Positions 21,989 through 42,186 of a stretch of DNA of 64,000 bases are shown here, one piece after another. Source of the stretch: Tomocerus qinae (Eukaryota > Arthropoda > Collembola > Entomobryomorpha > Tomoceridae); assembly GCA_020055645.1 (NCBI GenBank), contig CM034548.1:23424201-23488200 (forward strand), read 5' to 3'. Every line of letters begins with the position of its first letter. Within the stretch, counting starts at the first letter, position 1. The position numbers and the translations under genes were made by a program. The notes beneath the pieces are model-generated. The model was not told the origin of the DNA and made no database searches. It saw only the letters and a program-made list of their open reading frames with translations.

Positions 21989-21994
21989 AATAAA
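21989..21994 (+). terminator. poly(A) signal of aminotransferase copy 1
   Basis: AATAAA 56 nt after the stop codon. The equivalent AATAAA lies 56 nt after the stop of copy 2. Confidence 0.7.
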
Positions 21995-22642
21995 ATGTTC
22001 TCCATATAAACGTTTTTTATTGACGTTAGAACGTAATTGATTGGGAATGGTTCGTTCAGATATCTTTACAATATTTACGAAAGTGGTTTCTTATATGGAA
22101 TTGCTTGTCTAAAAACATTTTTCTGAGTTCATTTACATCACATTGGTTTCATTTTTTGGAAATTTACTTTAGTTAATCAAATTGCAAGCTAATTAAAGCA
22201 AATCAAGCAAATACCTCTGTACTAGATGAACATCCACATAATATGCAATAAAATAGGACATTCAACTTACTATGAAGGTCATCCGGTTTGATTTGAAACC
22301 ATTTGGGCCAATAAGCTCGCTTACGAATCTATAAAAATATAATATTCTGTCAGGAGTATTGACTCTTGGTTTCATAACCATGCATCTGCATGTCATGACG
22401 TGTCCACTTGTACTGATTTGTGAACTTTTCTGTATTCAGAAGAAGCTGAGTGAATCTATGTTTTAAACAAGTAATATCTATTTCTTAACATCGATATAAC
22501 TATAGATCTTAACACTTGTGGTAGTCAAGATCAGGACTCGGGAATATCGAACAGTAACTACAACTTTGAGTCACTCTTCGCCAATCATTATTGCCGCAAA
22601 GTCGCAACGGTTGCTGTTCTCCTATCCACTATAAACACCAAA
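21995..22642. other. intergenic between aminotransferase copies; duplicated block
   Basis: 22085-22470 is closely matched by 46555-46970 (shared CATCACATTGGTTTC and GGGCCAATAAGCTCGC). The last 150 bases are the copy 2 leader. No gene seen. Confidence 0.6.
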
Positions 22643-31876
<9,234 letters not shown>

Positions 31877-31931
31877 AAAATGCAAAGAATATTACAAATT
31901 AATATCTATACAATATTTTGAAAATTGAAGC

Positions 31932-31937
31932 AATAAA
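31932..31937 (+). terminator. poly(A) signal of aminotransferase copy 2
   Basis: AATAAA 56 nt after the stop codon, in the same place as in copy 1. Confidence 0.7.
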
Positions 31938-31984
31938 ATATTTTCCATATATAGCCTTCAATTTAACTTTTATTTCGCTTAATA

Positions 31985-33560
31985 TTGAAAACTGTATGAA
32001 TCTCTATAATATAATCGTAGACTGAGAAAAATTTACCAATCTATATACGTATGGTTAGTAGGGCAGATTTGAATTTTACCGCGTTGATCTAAGGAGGCTT
32101 TATTACTACATTACCTTTCAAACTGGAGTCGCGCATGATGGAGGCTAATATAGTAGGTATCAATATAAGTCAATAATAAAGCATTTACAAATGAACGTTA
32201 GAAAGTGAAATGAACATTACTAATGCCACATCATTTTGATCAAAAGGATCTTTAACTTTTTGGCTTTGCCTGACCTCCAGAAAAAGCTATTACAGCTTTT
32301 ATGATGGAATGAACCCAAGTTATATCAATTTTTCGCTATGTTTAGTTTTTCATCCAGGTCCTGTTGAGGGGTGACTGTGGCCTATTTATTAGTATAAAAG
32401 AACTTTCTTACTATGGGAATATCTGAGTTTGAACGATGAATTAGCCTAAATTTCACACACTTTCACACGACGTCACCTGTGAGAAATGGCTAAAACCACA
32501 TATTTTAGTTCTATGCTGACTCGCAGTACCCGGTCTTTGTGATCAGAACCAGATCAAAAAAAAATTCAAGTAAAAACAACACTAACATGGTCTGTAAAGT
32601 AACCATTTGCAAATAATAGTAATAAAATACACATAATGAAATTAAACCGAACTTATATTACTATTTAAAATTGTATGCAATAGATATAAAAGAAAGTCAG
32701 CGGCAGAAGAAGTATGTCAGCAGAAGAGATTAAAAGTTATGCAGTAATGGAATCAAAGAATGAAATGGCAGGAAACAGTGAATGTTAACTAAATGAACTA
32801 AAAAGTTGTCCCATTTACTAAAACGTAAAATTTCATCTCATGAAAAAATTCACACAGCAACAGGACAATGTAACATGTAAACACTTTCATAATCTTATTC
32901 TACCATTCTTAACTATTCAAACTCATATCAGATAATCGCAGTCGTAGGTATTATAAAAATATCATAAAATTGTCGTACCAGAAGAAACAAAAATTCAGGC
33001 TACATCTTGTACATATAAACAAAGAGAGATTATTTAACAATTATTATAAGTATTACATTGCAAGTATCCAGACGAGATGTAAATAGTAAAACAAAAAACG
33101 AGGTAAAAATGAATTTATCTTGAGTGCTAGGTTTGCCCCTTGGCTGGGTTCACTAGTACAATATAATCATAGACTGAGAAAAATTTGCCCACCTATGGTA
33201 TGTATGGTTGGTTGGGCGGATTTGAATTTTACCGAAATTATCTAAGGAGGCATTATTACTCCCAACTGAACATGATCATAACTGAACTGAATGAAATGAA
33301 CATAACCAATGACACATCATTTTGATCAAAAAGGATCTTTCACTTTTTGGCTGTGCCTGACTTAATCTCACTCAATATGATCTGATGTATATGTATGGCC
33401 TCCAGAACGAGCTATCACAGGACTTTTTATGATGGATTGAAACGAAGTCATATCAATTTTTCGCTATTTTTAGTTTTTCATCACGTACTTCTGTTGAAGG
33501 GTGATTGCGGCATATTTACTAGTATCCAAGAGTGTTCATTTCCATTTAATTAGGAAAATT
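31985..33560. repeat. dispersed repeat block, two related units
   Basis: Two related units, about 31995-32440 and 33160-33545, share ATAATATAATC-TAGACTGAG, GATTTGAATTTTACCG and TTTTTCGCTAT-TTTAG. A third partial unit lies at 41365-41475. The stretch between them, 32565-33105, is closely repeated at 41505-42052, so this is a segmental copy. No gene seen. Confidence 0.65.
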
Positions 33561-33566
33561 ATACCC

Positions 33567-33775
33567 TGTCGGGTTCAAGCACGTATGCAGAACTGAGTTT
33601 CGGAGGGGGCTAGATTTCCAATAGATATTGAAAATTTTTGGCATTTTTTGAAGGAAATGAGTCAAAATGGCCTAAAATTGGCGAAATTTTTTGCTAAAAA
33701 TTCCCTTTTTTTTGGATTTCGGGGGGGGGGCTTCAGCCCGTAAAGCCCATCCCTAAATACGTCCTTGGAGACCAT
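33567..33775. mobile_element. MITE-like element, CAAGGACGTATTTAGG family
   Basis: It runs from CAAGCACGTATGCAGAAC to CCCTAAATACGTCCTTGG, with partly matching inverted ends and a run of ten G next to GGGCTTCAGCCC. Shared with the 27446-27688 element; no coding capacity. Target duplication not clear. Confidence 0.55.
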
Positions 33776-34968
33776 GTAAAGTTCAATTAGGGAAAGCTAT
33801 GTATCTGAATCTGAAACAGTGTTGGCATTTTGTCCACTTTTTCGTATTTCGTCCGGGCGGGACAAAATGAACGAAAATCAGCTTCAAGTTGTTTTAGACT
33901 TAAGAAATCAAAATTAAAATATTTAGAAGAACAAAATATTGCCTATAACCAACTTAACATTAATCTACTAACTGCAAACCACAAAATGGCACATTCTATT
34001 GATTTTTATCTGCTACTTTAAGATCTTTTATTTGTTGTTGACTATTGAGGTAAATGTCTTGAACGTGCCCCAAAACAGAGTGACCGGCTAATTCCTGAAT
34101 AATAGTCGTAGAAAGTAGAAAAACAAAATTGGTCTCTAAAAACGCATGCAGAATTTGACAATTTATAGAAGTGTGAACTTAGATTCCTAGTTTTTACCTC
34201 TGGTTACGAGATATTAATGTTTTCATGTGAAATTTGCTATAACTCGCAATCAAAGGTAAAAATCAAATATAAGTGCAAACTGCAAACTGCTATAAATTGA
34301 CATTTTCTGCGTTTTCATTTCTCTTAATTGTCAATGTTTATTATTTTTTAAAAAAATATTTGCCCTCGTAGCGTTTTTATTTATTAGAAAGCGTGAGTAA
34401 AACAAGAAATTTATAAAATAGTAATACATTATGTTTTTATATAGGTCGCAAAATATAAAGTGTGCCTTTAACAAAGCTATTTTTTAGCCATTTGACGGTA
34501 ACGACAGAAATCAGAACTGTACAAAGAAAGCGACGGACAAATTCCACCTTTAGATCCAGAACTTAGTAAGTGGTGCTAAATAATTTTTTTTGCTCTTGGT
34601 TTAGAATTTTATTGTTAATGAACAAGATGGTAATTACTTAAGTATGATGAAGAATAACTCAATGTTATAGTGTATGATCGATGACTCACATGGTACCAAT
34701 GTAAAAGAGTACTGAGTACATTTCCTCCAAGGAGGAAGTGTAGATAATGGGATCATCCCTATCACGTGTCGTTGCTTCGCAGCTGACAGTGTATAGGGAT
34801 GATACGCAAAGGGAAGGCTTTCAATCAATTTTGTATTTTTGCGGTGCCGGGATGGAGGAGACATTTACCTACAATGTTTACATAATTCTCACCGCTTATG
34901 ATAACAATATTTTATGGTAATTGTAGACAATAAAACAATTACATTGCGTTATTCAGAGAATTTCATCT
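33776..34968. other. repeat-rich non-coding; fragment resembling 35765-35950
   Basis: No supported gene. On the minus strand, 34660-34860 resembles the plus strand of 35790-35945 (GGAAATGTACTCAGTACTCTT against GGAAGTGTACTCCCTACTCT). Both translate to a similar short segment (RKCTQYSF / RKCTPYSF). These may be two decayed copies of one exon or repeat in opposite orientation. Confidence 0.35.
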
Positions 34969-35493
34969 CCTCTGTATAGGAATACACTTTCTGTCTGTAT
35001 GTCTGACTGTCTGGTTATCCGCATGCACGATAACTTTCGAATGGTTGAAGCTATTCAAATCTTCAGGGTACAACCTACAGGTAAATGGAAAGAAATTTTA
35101 GAAATTACTAAAAATCATTACATCTTTGGTTATATTCATCGTACAAAGTTGTGAAACAGCTCGCTTGATAGCTGGCAGGTCAAAGTTATAGTCATCCCCT
35201 CAAAGTAAAAATGGGTAAAAATTACGAAAATAAACCATTGCAGAACGGATATAATACAAAGCAGTTTAATATTTAAACGAAAACGACTTAATTAAAATAT
35301 ATTCTTAAATTTTAAACCCCTCCCCCGGTCAGAGGGTGTGTCCAAAATTTTGCCCATTTACGAACTCGGCCTTCCTATTTATAAGTAGATTATACCCTGA
35401 GAATGTGAACATTCTAACTCAAACTGTTCGAAAGTTATCGTGCATACGGATAACCGGACGGACGTACAGACAGAAAGAGTACCCTATACAAGG
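34969..35493. mobile_element. foldback element with about 100-bp inverted ends
   Basis: The left arm 34969-35070 (TTTCTGTCTGTATGTC, GCACGATAACTTTCGAA) matches the complement of the right arm 35392-35493. The interior is about 320 bp with no open frame. Part of the interior (CGAACTCGGCCTTCC) recurs near 11500. Confidence 0.7.
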
Positions 35494-36539
35494 CTAATGG
35501 AACATAGTGCAACGTCTTTTATTTCATTTTGCCTTTTGTCCAATTTTGTTACGGCTTGCCGTACGTTTAATTCGGCTTATTCAAACAACAACTGCAATTT
35601 GAGTGAAAGGTCGTTTTTATTCTGCTTATTCAAAAAACAACTGCAATTTGGGTAAAAAGTAAAAAAGCAAAGCCATTCCACATCCAACGACAAAATTTTG
35701 TCAACGCAATTGGTGCGGAACCCCTCCTAAATCTTGATTTCTGTAGTTAGGAAAAAACACAAACATGGAGATAAGTAGGAGGCTTCTTTTCTTATGGACT
35801 GCTGCCCGATGGTATGTACGGCCAGCTGGCGCAGGCGTGATACCAATCGGGCCACCTGATAAGAGGAAGTGTACTCCCTACTCTTTTAACATTGTATTGC
35901 TATATATATACTGTTATTATTATATGTACATCCTGAAGAAGGTATGTATGGCGGAACCGGGAGCCTAGCTTAGCCTCGATCCATTCACGTTCCATAGCCG
36001 TAACTTTAGTCGGCGGTAAAACTTGAATTTATGCACCATCAATGTTACTGTTTTGAGCTTGCCAGGAGAGTGTTATCTAATTACGAATTTAAATTGCAAC
36101 GTTCTTGACAAAATTTGTTTGAAAATTTAAATGTATAACATTATGTATTATATTTTTAATTTATTATCAAATATTAATTTATAATCTTGAATCAAAAATA
36201 AGATTGCAAAAATTTAATAGGTATAATATAAATGGTAATGTGTTGCTTCACATAGTACTTGATTTGGAGTATGGAGCATACATTTTTTCCTAAAACTTGT
36301 TTGCTCACAACGTCATTAACATTATGCTAAGAAATAAGTACCCAAATATATTTATGAAAACCTCCATTATAACGCTTTCTCACTATCAAATAATCTTTTG
36401 AAAAATTGACTTTCTAACTTAATATAATTTTTGAATTTGCCAGGGACACCTCCTTCTGGAACGTCAAAGTATGAAGGAATAATTGTTAGCTACATATGAG
36501 TCCCCACTGCACGAGTGTCGCAGAGAAGAGAAAACAATC

Positions 36540-37964
36540 ATGGAAACGAATCCAGTCTCTGACACTACAATCAGGAAAAGTAAACTGAATTTGTCAATTC
36601 CTCATGAGTCTGTGACAGATGGCATCGAAAATAAAGAATCAGAAAAGCAGTTGGATGACAGCCCAAAAGAAGTTCCACAAAGTCTGGAGAATATGGTTTT
36701 GGAGGAACATTCTGAGAAGGATGAGGTGGAAAAGATGACAAAAGATGTTGAAGTTTTGGATTTACAGGGACATCATAGCCGATTTCTATGGAGCAGAAAC
36801 AACAGTGATATGCGGCTTTGGATAGAAAACCAATCTCAATACAGTTTCGTCATTGAGAAAAGCATCCGTCCTCTCACGAAACAATTGTCCAGATGTGCCG
36901 GAGTAAATCCTGGCGGACACACGATGCGATTTGCTTACCTGACGGACGAACTTCTAAATAAATTCTGTGAAACGACAGCAGAAGTTTTAAAATGTGGCAA
37001 TATATTCACAAAACGAGTTTGGAGTTGTTGGCATCCCGAGATTAACCCTTTGGCATATGCTGAAGCTTGGCAATGGATTCTGGTCGATGCAATGTACCGT
37101 CTTGACCCCTCCCCCCAGAATAGAGAAAATACCAAACAGCTTGTGACAGTAAATCTGAATTCCCTGAAGCGCAGATACAAAAGTCTCATTGATAAATGCC
37201 AACTTTTGATAGAAAGAGCACAGAAAGGAAAAATGATCATCAAGAAAATAAAGAAAAAGGTAAAGGATAAGTACCTGGAAAACCCGCAAGACGTAAATGA
37301 TCAGATGGTAGACACAATGATTCCTATTCGAAACTCGAGACCCCGATACAATAGCGTCAGGAGTGTTCCCGCTCTTCGGAGAGATGATTACGTTGTCAAA
37401 TGTGGAGAGATGGGGCTTCGTATCAAAAGGGTCACCGGTGGTGAGATTCATTTTGGATCCTTGACCTACTCAAGTAAAATGGAGATTTTCCACTTATTGG
37501 TCAAACAAATAGCAGCAATGATTGACAAAGCCAATGAAAAATTGGAAAATGCCTTGGAGAACCTTTCTTTTGTTCTCTCGAGCCAAGAATCCCAAGAAAT
37601 TAAAAAATCTGTAACTTTGAGGCATTTTGAAGAAATTAAAGCAATTATTCGTAATGAAAAATATTTCTTCAATCCGACTATAAAGCCCCTGGTCACAGCT
37701 CAAATCGAAAGGATGAAAACGGAAGTAAAAGATATCATTTCTGCCGTAGAAGGAAGAATTTCCTATTTTAAACTTCAAAGAAGAATGGCTAGCCTACTCA
37801 GCAAAAACGCGTCGAGTATCATGGAGGGAAAATTGCTTCTCCCGGAGAAATCGGAAATCTTAAGGAAACTCAAGGAATTCCACATGAAAATTACAAGCTT
37901 CCGAACTTCCAGCCATGCCAATTTAAAGTATACATCTATTTTTGGCGACTTGATTACGTTGTGA
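36540..37964 (+). CDS. unknown intronless protein, full-length copy
   Basis: A single exon of 474 residues. The first ATG is at 36540; an in-frame stop at 36480-36482 and a tiny upstream ORF precede it. I do not recognise the family. Residues 1-65 are charged and Glu/Ser-rich. A mixed region with aromatic and Cys residues follows (RFLWSRNNSDMRLWIEN, LSRCAGVNPGGHTMRF, VWSCWHPEINP). Next come a Lys-rich helix (KKIKKKVKDKY), a segment with RRDDYVVKCGEMG, and a C-terminal helical half that looks coiled-coil-prone (EKLENALENLSF, IERMKTEVKDI). No signal peptide or membrane segment. It has a truncated near-identical copy at 39420. Lack of introns in an intron-rich region could mean retroposition or a mobile-element origin, but I see no transposase or reverse-transcriptase motif. 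Confidence 0.6.
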   Translation: METNPVSDTTIRKSKLNLSIPHESVTDGIENKESEKQLDDSPKEVPQSLENMVLEEHSEKDEVEKMTKDVEVLDLQGHHSRFLWSRNNSDMRLWIENQSQYSFVIEKSIRPLTKQLSRCAGVNPGGHTMRFAYLTDELLNKFCETTAEVLKCGNIFTKRVWSCWHPEINPLAYAEAWQWILVDAMYRLDPSPQNRENTKQLVTVNLNSLKRRYKSLIDKCQLLIERAQKGKMIIKKIKKKVKDKYLENPQDVNDQMVDTMIPIRNSRPRYNSVRSVPALRRDDYVVKCGEMGLRIKRVTGGEIHFGSLTYSSKMEIFHLLVKQIAAMIDKANEKLENALENLSFVLSSQESQEIKKSVTLRHFEEIKAIIRNEKYFFNPTIKPLVTAQIERMKTEVKDIISAVEGRISYFKLQRRMASLLSKNASSIMEGKLLLPEKSEILRKLKEFHMKITSFRTSSHANLKYTSIFGDLITL

Positions 37965-39419
37965 CTAATTAGAGTTATTTTTTCGTTTTGTATTTCATTT
38001 GGAATGTATTTTTATTTATTTTATTAGTCAACACTCCGTACTGAATGATATTCTAGTGATTCCCGACGAATTGTGTTGAAGGAGTTAGAATGGAATGAAA
38101 ATCTTGCTGAATGCACGACAATCATGTAAGTAAAGTTCTGGTTTTGGGAAACAGCAAAATAATATATGATAAAAGTATTTTAAACATCTTATTTTCATCG
38201 CAGTGTTGACGGCAACAATGAAGTCGCAGGAAGCTATTCCAATTCAAGCTACTGAATAGATCAAAACCAAACGTCATAACAAAAGGACTAAGAATAGACT
38301 GATCGTTTTCTGACTGCTACTGTGCCGCAGCGTGATACACTTTTGCTAAATGCAAATTAGGGGGAAAATACATCCAGCATCATATGTTCTGAACACTTCC
38401 TCGTTCCTTTTTGATATATCCCTAACATTGACGACTATTTAGAGGAAATTTTGTGGTTGAATATGACGAGAAACTTTTACAATAATTATTACGTAAGCAA
38501 TTAGTACTACTTTCACTACTGGTTGTAATCTATTTATTTCTTCAGTGGCTGCTACTTATTTTCAGATTACCTATTGTAAAAGTTTCTGGAGTATCAATTC
38601 ATTATTTCCTCACTTTATTAAGGCCTGCTTACCCGCAACCCTGTCTTCACTACGTTGTATATACACGTGGACAATAACAAATTGGAAAAGAATAAAATTC
38701 TAAATTTTTATCACACACACTGCCTTAGGATATCCCGATATAGCCACTTAATTGTATATGTTCCAAAAAACATTATTTATTTATTAATATATCATGTAAA
38801 ATTATCATTGTAAAGTTGAAAACATTATACCATATCAAACGTAATTAAATGCATATACGCTGTTATATAAGGTTGACTTGGCTATTTAATACATCCCAGA
38901 AAAACAATTTTGCTACAAAAGTTATCTAATACTAGTGAACCCAGCTATGGGGCAAATCTAGCACTTAAGAGAAATTCACCAGGCCACCCAACACAGTAAT
39001 AAAAACAATTTCGAAAACATGCCATTAGGTTGTTATGTTAACTTTGTAAATGCAAAGTACATTTAAATTAATACTATTAACTGTAGACCGTAGCATCAAA
39101 TACAGGGAACAATGAAAGACTATATTCGAAAAAACTCCCACTAAGTTACCAAAAAGCTTCCTTTTAAAATCGAAATAATAAGATTCCCTCTAGGATTTTG
39201 GAAAAACGTACAAGCCCCATGAGTCAACTTACGAATAAATATTTTTAAAGAATAAATAGTGGCTCCCAGTACTGTTATTTAATTCTACAAAAAGATATCC
39301 CAACTGACACAAAAGAATTAAGAGGGTAGTAAAAAGTAAACCCAGCTCTATTAAAAAATGTTGAATAAGTTTGTCGATATTATAGCAGAGCCAATTTGGA
39401 TTAGAAGTTTTGAAATGCT
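37965..39419. other. intergenic between the unknown-ORF copies
   Basis: No supported gene. 38934-38985 (ACTAGTGAACCCAGC) is an inverted copy of 33105-33155. 39340-39418 matches 30040-30112 in intron 6 of aminotransferase copy 2 and ends exactly where homology to the ORF copy starts. Confidence 0.45.
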
Positions 39420-40484
39420 ATGACAAAAGATGATGAAGTTTTGCATTTACAGGGAAATCATAGCCGATTTCTATGGAGCAGAAACAACAGTGATATGCGG
39501 CTTTGGATAGAGAACCAATCTCAATACAGTTTCGTCATTGAGAAAAGCATCCGTCCTCTCACGAAACAATTGTCCAGATGTGCCGGAGTAAATCCTGGCG
39601 GACACACGATGCGATTTGCTTACCTGACGGACGAACTTCTAAATAAATTCTGTGAAACGACAGCAGAAGTTTTAAAATGTGGCAATATATTCACAAAACG
39701 AGTTTGGAGTTGTTGGCATCCCGAGATTAACCCTTTGGCATATGCTGAAGCTTGGCAATGGATTCTGGTCGATGCAATGTACCGTCTTGACCCCTCCCCC
39801 CAGAATAGAGAGAATACCAAACAGCTTGTGACAGTAAATCTGAATTCCCTGAAGCGCAGATACAAAAGTCTCATTGATAAATGCCAACTTTTGATAGAAA
39901 GAGCACAGAAAGGAAAAATGATCATCAAGAAAATAAAGAAAAAGGTAAAGGATAAGTACCTGGAAAACCCGCAAGACGTAAATGATCAGATGGTAGACAC
40001 AATGATTCCTATTCGAAACTCGAGACCCCGATACAATAGCGTCAGGAGTGTTCCCGCTCTTCGGAGAGATGATTACGTTGTCAAATGTGGAGAGATGGGG
40101 CTTCGTATCAAAAGGGTCACCGGTGGTGAGATTCATTTTGGATCCTTGACCTACTCAAGTAAAATGGAGATTTTCCACTTATTGGTCAAACAAATTGCAA
40201 CAATGATTGATAAAGCCAATGAAAAATTGGAAAATGCCTTGGAGAACCTTTCTTTTGTTCTCTCGAGCCAAGAATCCCAAGAAATTAAAAAATCTGTAAC
40301 TTTTAGCCTACTCAGCAAAAACGCGTCGAGTATCATGAAGGGAAAATTGCTTCTCACGGAAAAATCGAAAATCTTAAGGAAACTCAAGGAATTCCACATG
40401 GAAATTACAAGCTTCCCAACTTCCAGCCATGCCAATTTAAAGTATACACCTATTTTTATCGACTTGATTACGTTGACAGGTTAA
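39420..40484 (+). CDS. unknown intronless protein, truncated paralogue
   Basis: 354 residues from the ATG at 39420. It is near-identical to residues 66 onward of the protein at 36540, but lacks the first 65 residues. It also has an in-frame deletion of 57 codons, equivalent to 37619-37789 of the longer copy (between IKKSVT and SLLSKNASS). It ends with two or three changed residues (LITLTG). The upstream sequence is unrelated to that of the longer copy, so it has probably lost the original promoter. The frame is intact, and nearly all differences lie in the last quarter. It could be a young functional paralogue or an open but unexpressed pseudogene. Its stop is 92 bp from the stop of the convergent secreted-peptide gene. 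Confidence 0.5.
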   Translation: MTKDDEVLHLQGNHSRFLWSRNNSDMRLWIENQSQYSFVIEKSIRPLTKQLSRCAGVNPGGHTMRFAYLTDELLNKFCETTAEVLKCGNIFTKRVWSCWHPEINPLAYAEAWQWILVDAMYRLDPSPQNRENTKQLVTVNLNSLKRRYKSLIDKCQLLIERAQKGKMIIKKIKKKVKDKYLENPQDVNDQMVDTMIPIRNSRPRYNSVRSVPALRRDDYVVKCGEMGLRIKRVTGGEIHFGSLTYSSKMEIFHLLVKQIATMIDKANEKLENALENLSFVLSSQESQEIKKSVTFSLLSKNASSIMKGKLLLTEKSKILRKLKEFHMEITSFPTSSHANLKYTPIFIDLITLTG

Positions 40485-40576
40485 TTCATAATTATGCCTT
40501 TGCCTTTTTTTAAATGTATGAATTTTGAAATGAAAATTTTTAGAGATTATATTATTTTGTGTTTTCTAAATATTTT

Positions 40577-40954
40577 TTATTTCAAATTCATAAGACCAGA
40601 TAGAGCTGTTAAAAACGTTTCAAAGTCAGAACTCCAGTCTGCTTTTTCTTCTAAGTAGAGAGGGTGATTATCAAACGGTTGTTCTTCAATTTCTGATCGT
40701 AGTGGAGCTGAACCTAAAATAAAGCCACAAATTATTGTTCATTTAGTTATTCATAGGAAAATATAAATTAGTATAGATGTTGGTTACGAGGAGCAAACGA
40801 GTCGTTCCAGATTTTGTAAAATCTCTTAAAATCGTTACCACTAAAATAACCATATCATTAAATTAATTGACTTAAAAAATCAATAATTACCGCAAAAAGC
40901 TGCAAAGCTTATTGCAAGTATAGAAACCAATACCAATCTCGAAATTAGAGACAT
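40577..40954 (-). CDS. small secreted peptide precursor, two exons
   Basis: Exon 1 is 40891-40954 and exon 2 is 40577-40713. The 64 + 137 nt join in frame (donor GTAATT, acceptor ATTTTAG) to 66 residues. The N-terminus MSLISRLVLVSILAISFAAF is a clear signal peptide, with likely cleavage around FCG-SA. The mature part, about 44 residues, is acidic and starts SAPLRSEIEEQPFDNH. It ends with an amphipathic stretch (FETFLTALSGLMNLK). After the signal it has no Cys and no dibasic processing site, so a disulfide-rich toxin or defensin is excluded and a classical multi-peptide neuropeptide precursor is unlikely. A TATA-like box lies 41 nt upstream of the ATG and AATAAA overlaps the stop. Function and family unknown. 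Confidence 0.65.
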
Positions 40955-40994
40955 ATTTAGGAAAAGCTGAAAAGTAAAACAATCGTCAAGTAGG

Positions 40995-41002
40995 CTTATA
41001 AA
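40995..41002 (-). promoter_or_regulatory. TATA-like box of the secreted-peptide gene
   Basis: TTTATAAG on the minus strand, 41 nt before the ATG. This leaves room for a very short leader. Confidence 0.4.
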
Positions 41003-42186
41003 TTCGTTTATTCCCTATGGACGACAGAATTTTAGTAAGAAAATGCTGAACTGAAGACTGCCTCAGTTTTATGACGGGCGTGGTGACCAAAATGGCTTTA
41101 TGTCACCTTTGTTGACTTTCAACTTGATCCGAGTTCATTTTACTGTTGTTTATAGTATAGGTATATGCACTTTTGTGTGCAGACTAAAGTTAATATTAGC
41201 ATACGTACTTATTATATATATAGTGATATTATCGTAATACAGTACAGATATACTTATAGCTTTGTGGAATTTCCGGGGTCAATTCTCCTGAACCATCGAT
41301 ATTGAACTATAAACTCATAAAGTTTCTTTTTGACTGCTTTAATTTACAGCGCTATTATTAAATGACTTTTTATGATGGACTGAACCAAAGTTATATCGAT
41401 TTTTCGCTATTTTTAGTTTTTCTTCCAGATCCTCTGTTGATGAGTGACTGCGGCATATTTATTAGTGTCCAAGAATTTTCTTGCTGTTGAAATCGCCTAT
41501 GAAAAATGCAAGTAAAAACCACACTTACATGGTCTTTAAGCATCCATTTGTAAATAATAGTAATAAAATGCACATAATTTATGAAATTAAACCGAACTTA
41601 CATTACTATTTAAAATTGTATGCAATACATATAAAAGAAAGTCTATTTAAGTATGTCAGCAGAAGAGATTAAAAGTTGTGCAGTAATGGAATCAAAGAAT
41701 GAAATTGGCAGGAAACAGTGAATGTTAACTAAATGTACTAAAAAGTAAATCTCATTTATTAAAATTAAATTAAAACGTATTTCATCTCATGAAAAAATTC
41801 ACACAGAACCAGGACAATGTAACATGTAGATGTAAACACTTTCATAATCTTATTCTACCATTCTTAACTATTCAAACTCATATAAGATACTCACACGTAG
41901 GTATTATAAAAATATCATAAAATTGTCGTACCAGAAGAAACAAAAATTCAGGCTACATCTTGTACATATTAACAAAGAGACATTATATAACAATTATTAT
42001 AAGTATTACATGCATTTAGACGAGATGTAAATAGTAAAACAAAAAACGAGGTAAGTATATTAAAACGTAGAAAATTAAAATTGTTAACATATTCTATCAT
42101 CTACTTTTTCAACTAAGTTACATGTCAATAAAATAAAAGGTAATAACAATTCTGCTGGGGGAGCGGGACGGTGGAGGGGGGCGGGT
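41003..42186. repeat. non-coding; copy of the 32-33 kb repeat block
   Basis: 41365-41475 matches the repeat units at 32300 and 33420. 41505-42052 is a close copy of 32565-33105 in the same orientation. No gene seen. The end holds the 3' flank of Piwi. Confidence 0.6.

Noticed and set aside
36935-37778. Minus-strand open frames opposite the unknown 474-residue ORF
   Set aside because: Shadows of the plus-strand frame. The same shadows occur in the second copy, as expected from DNA identity.
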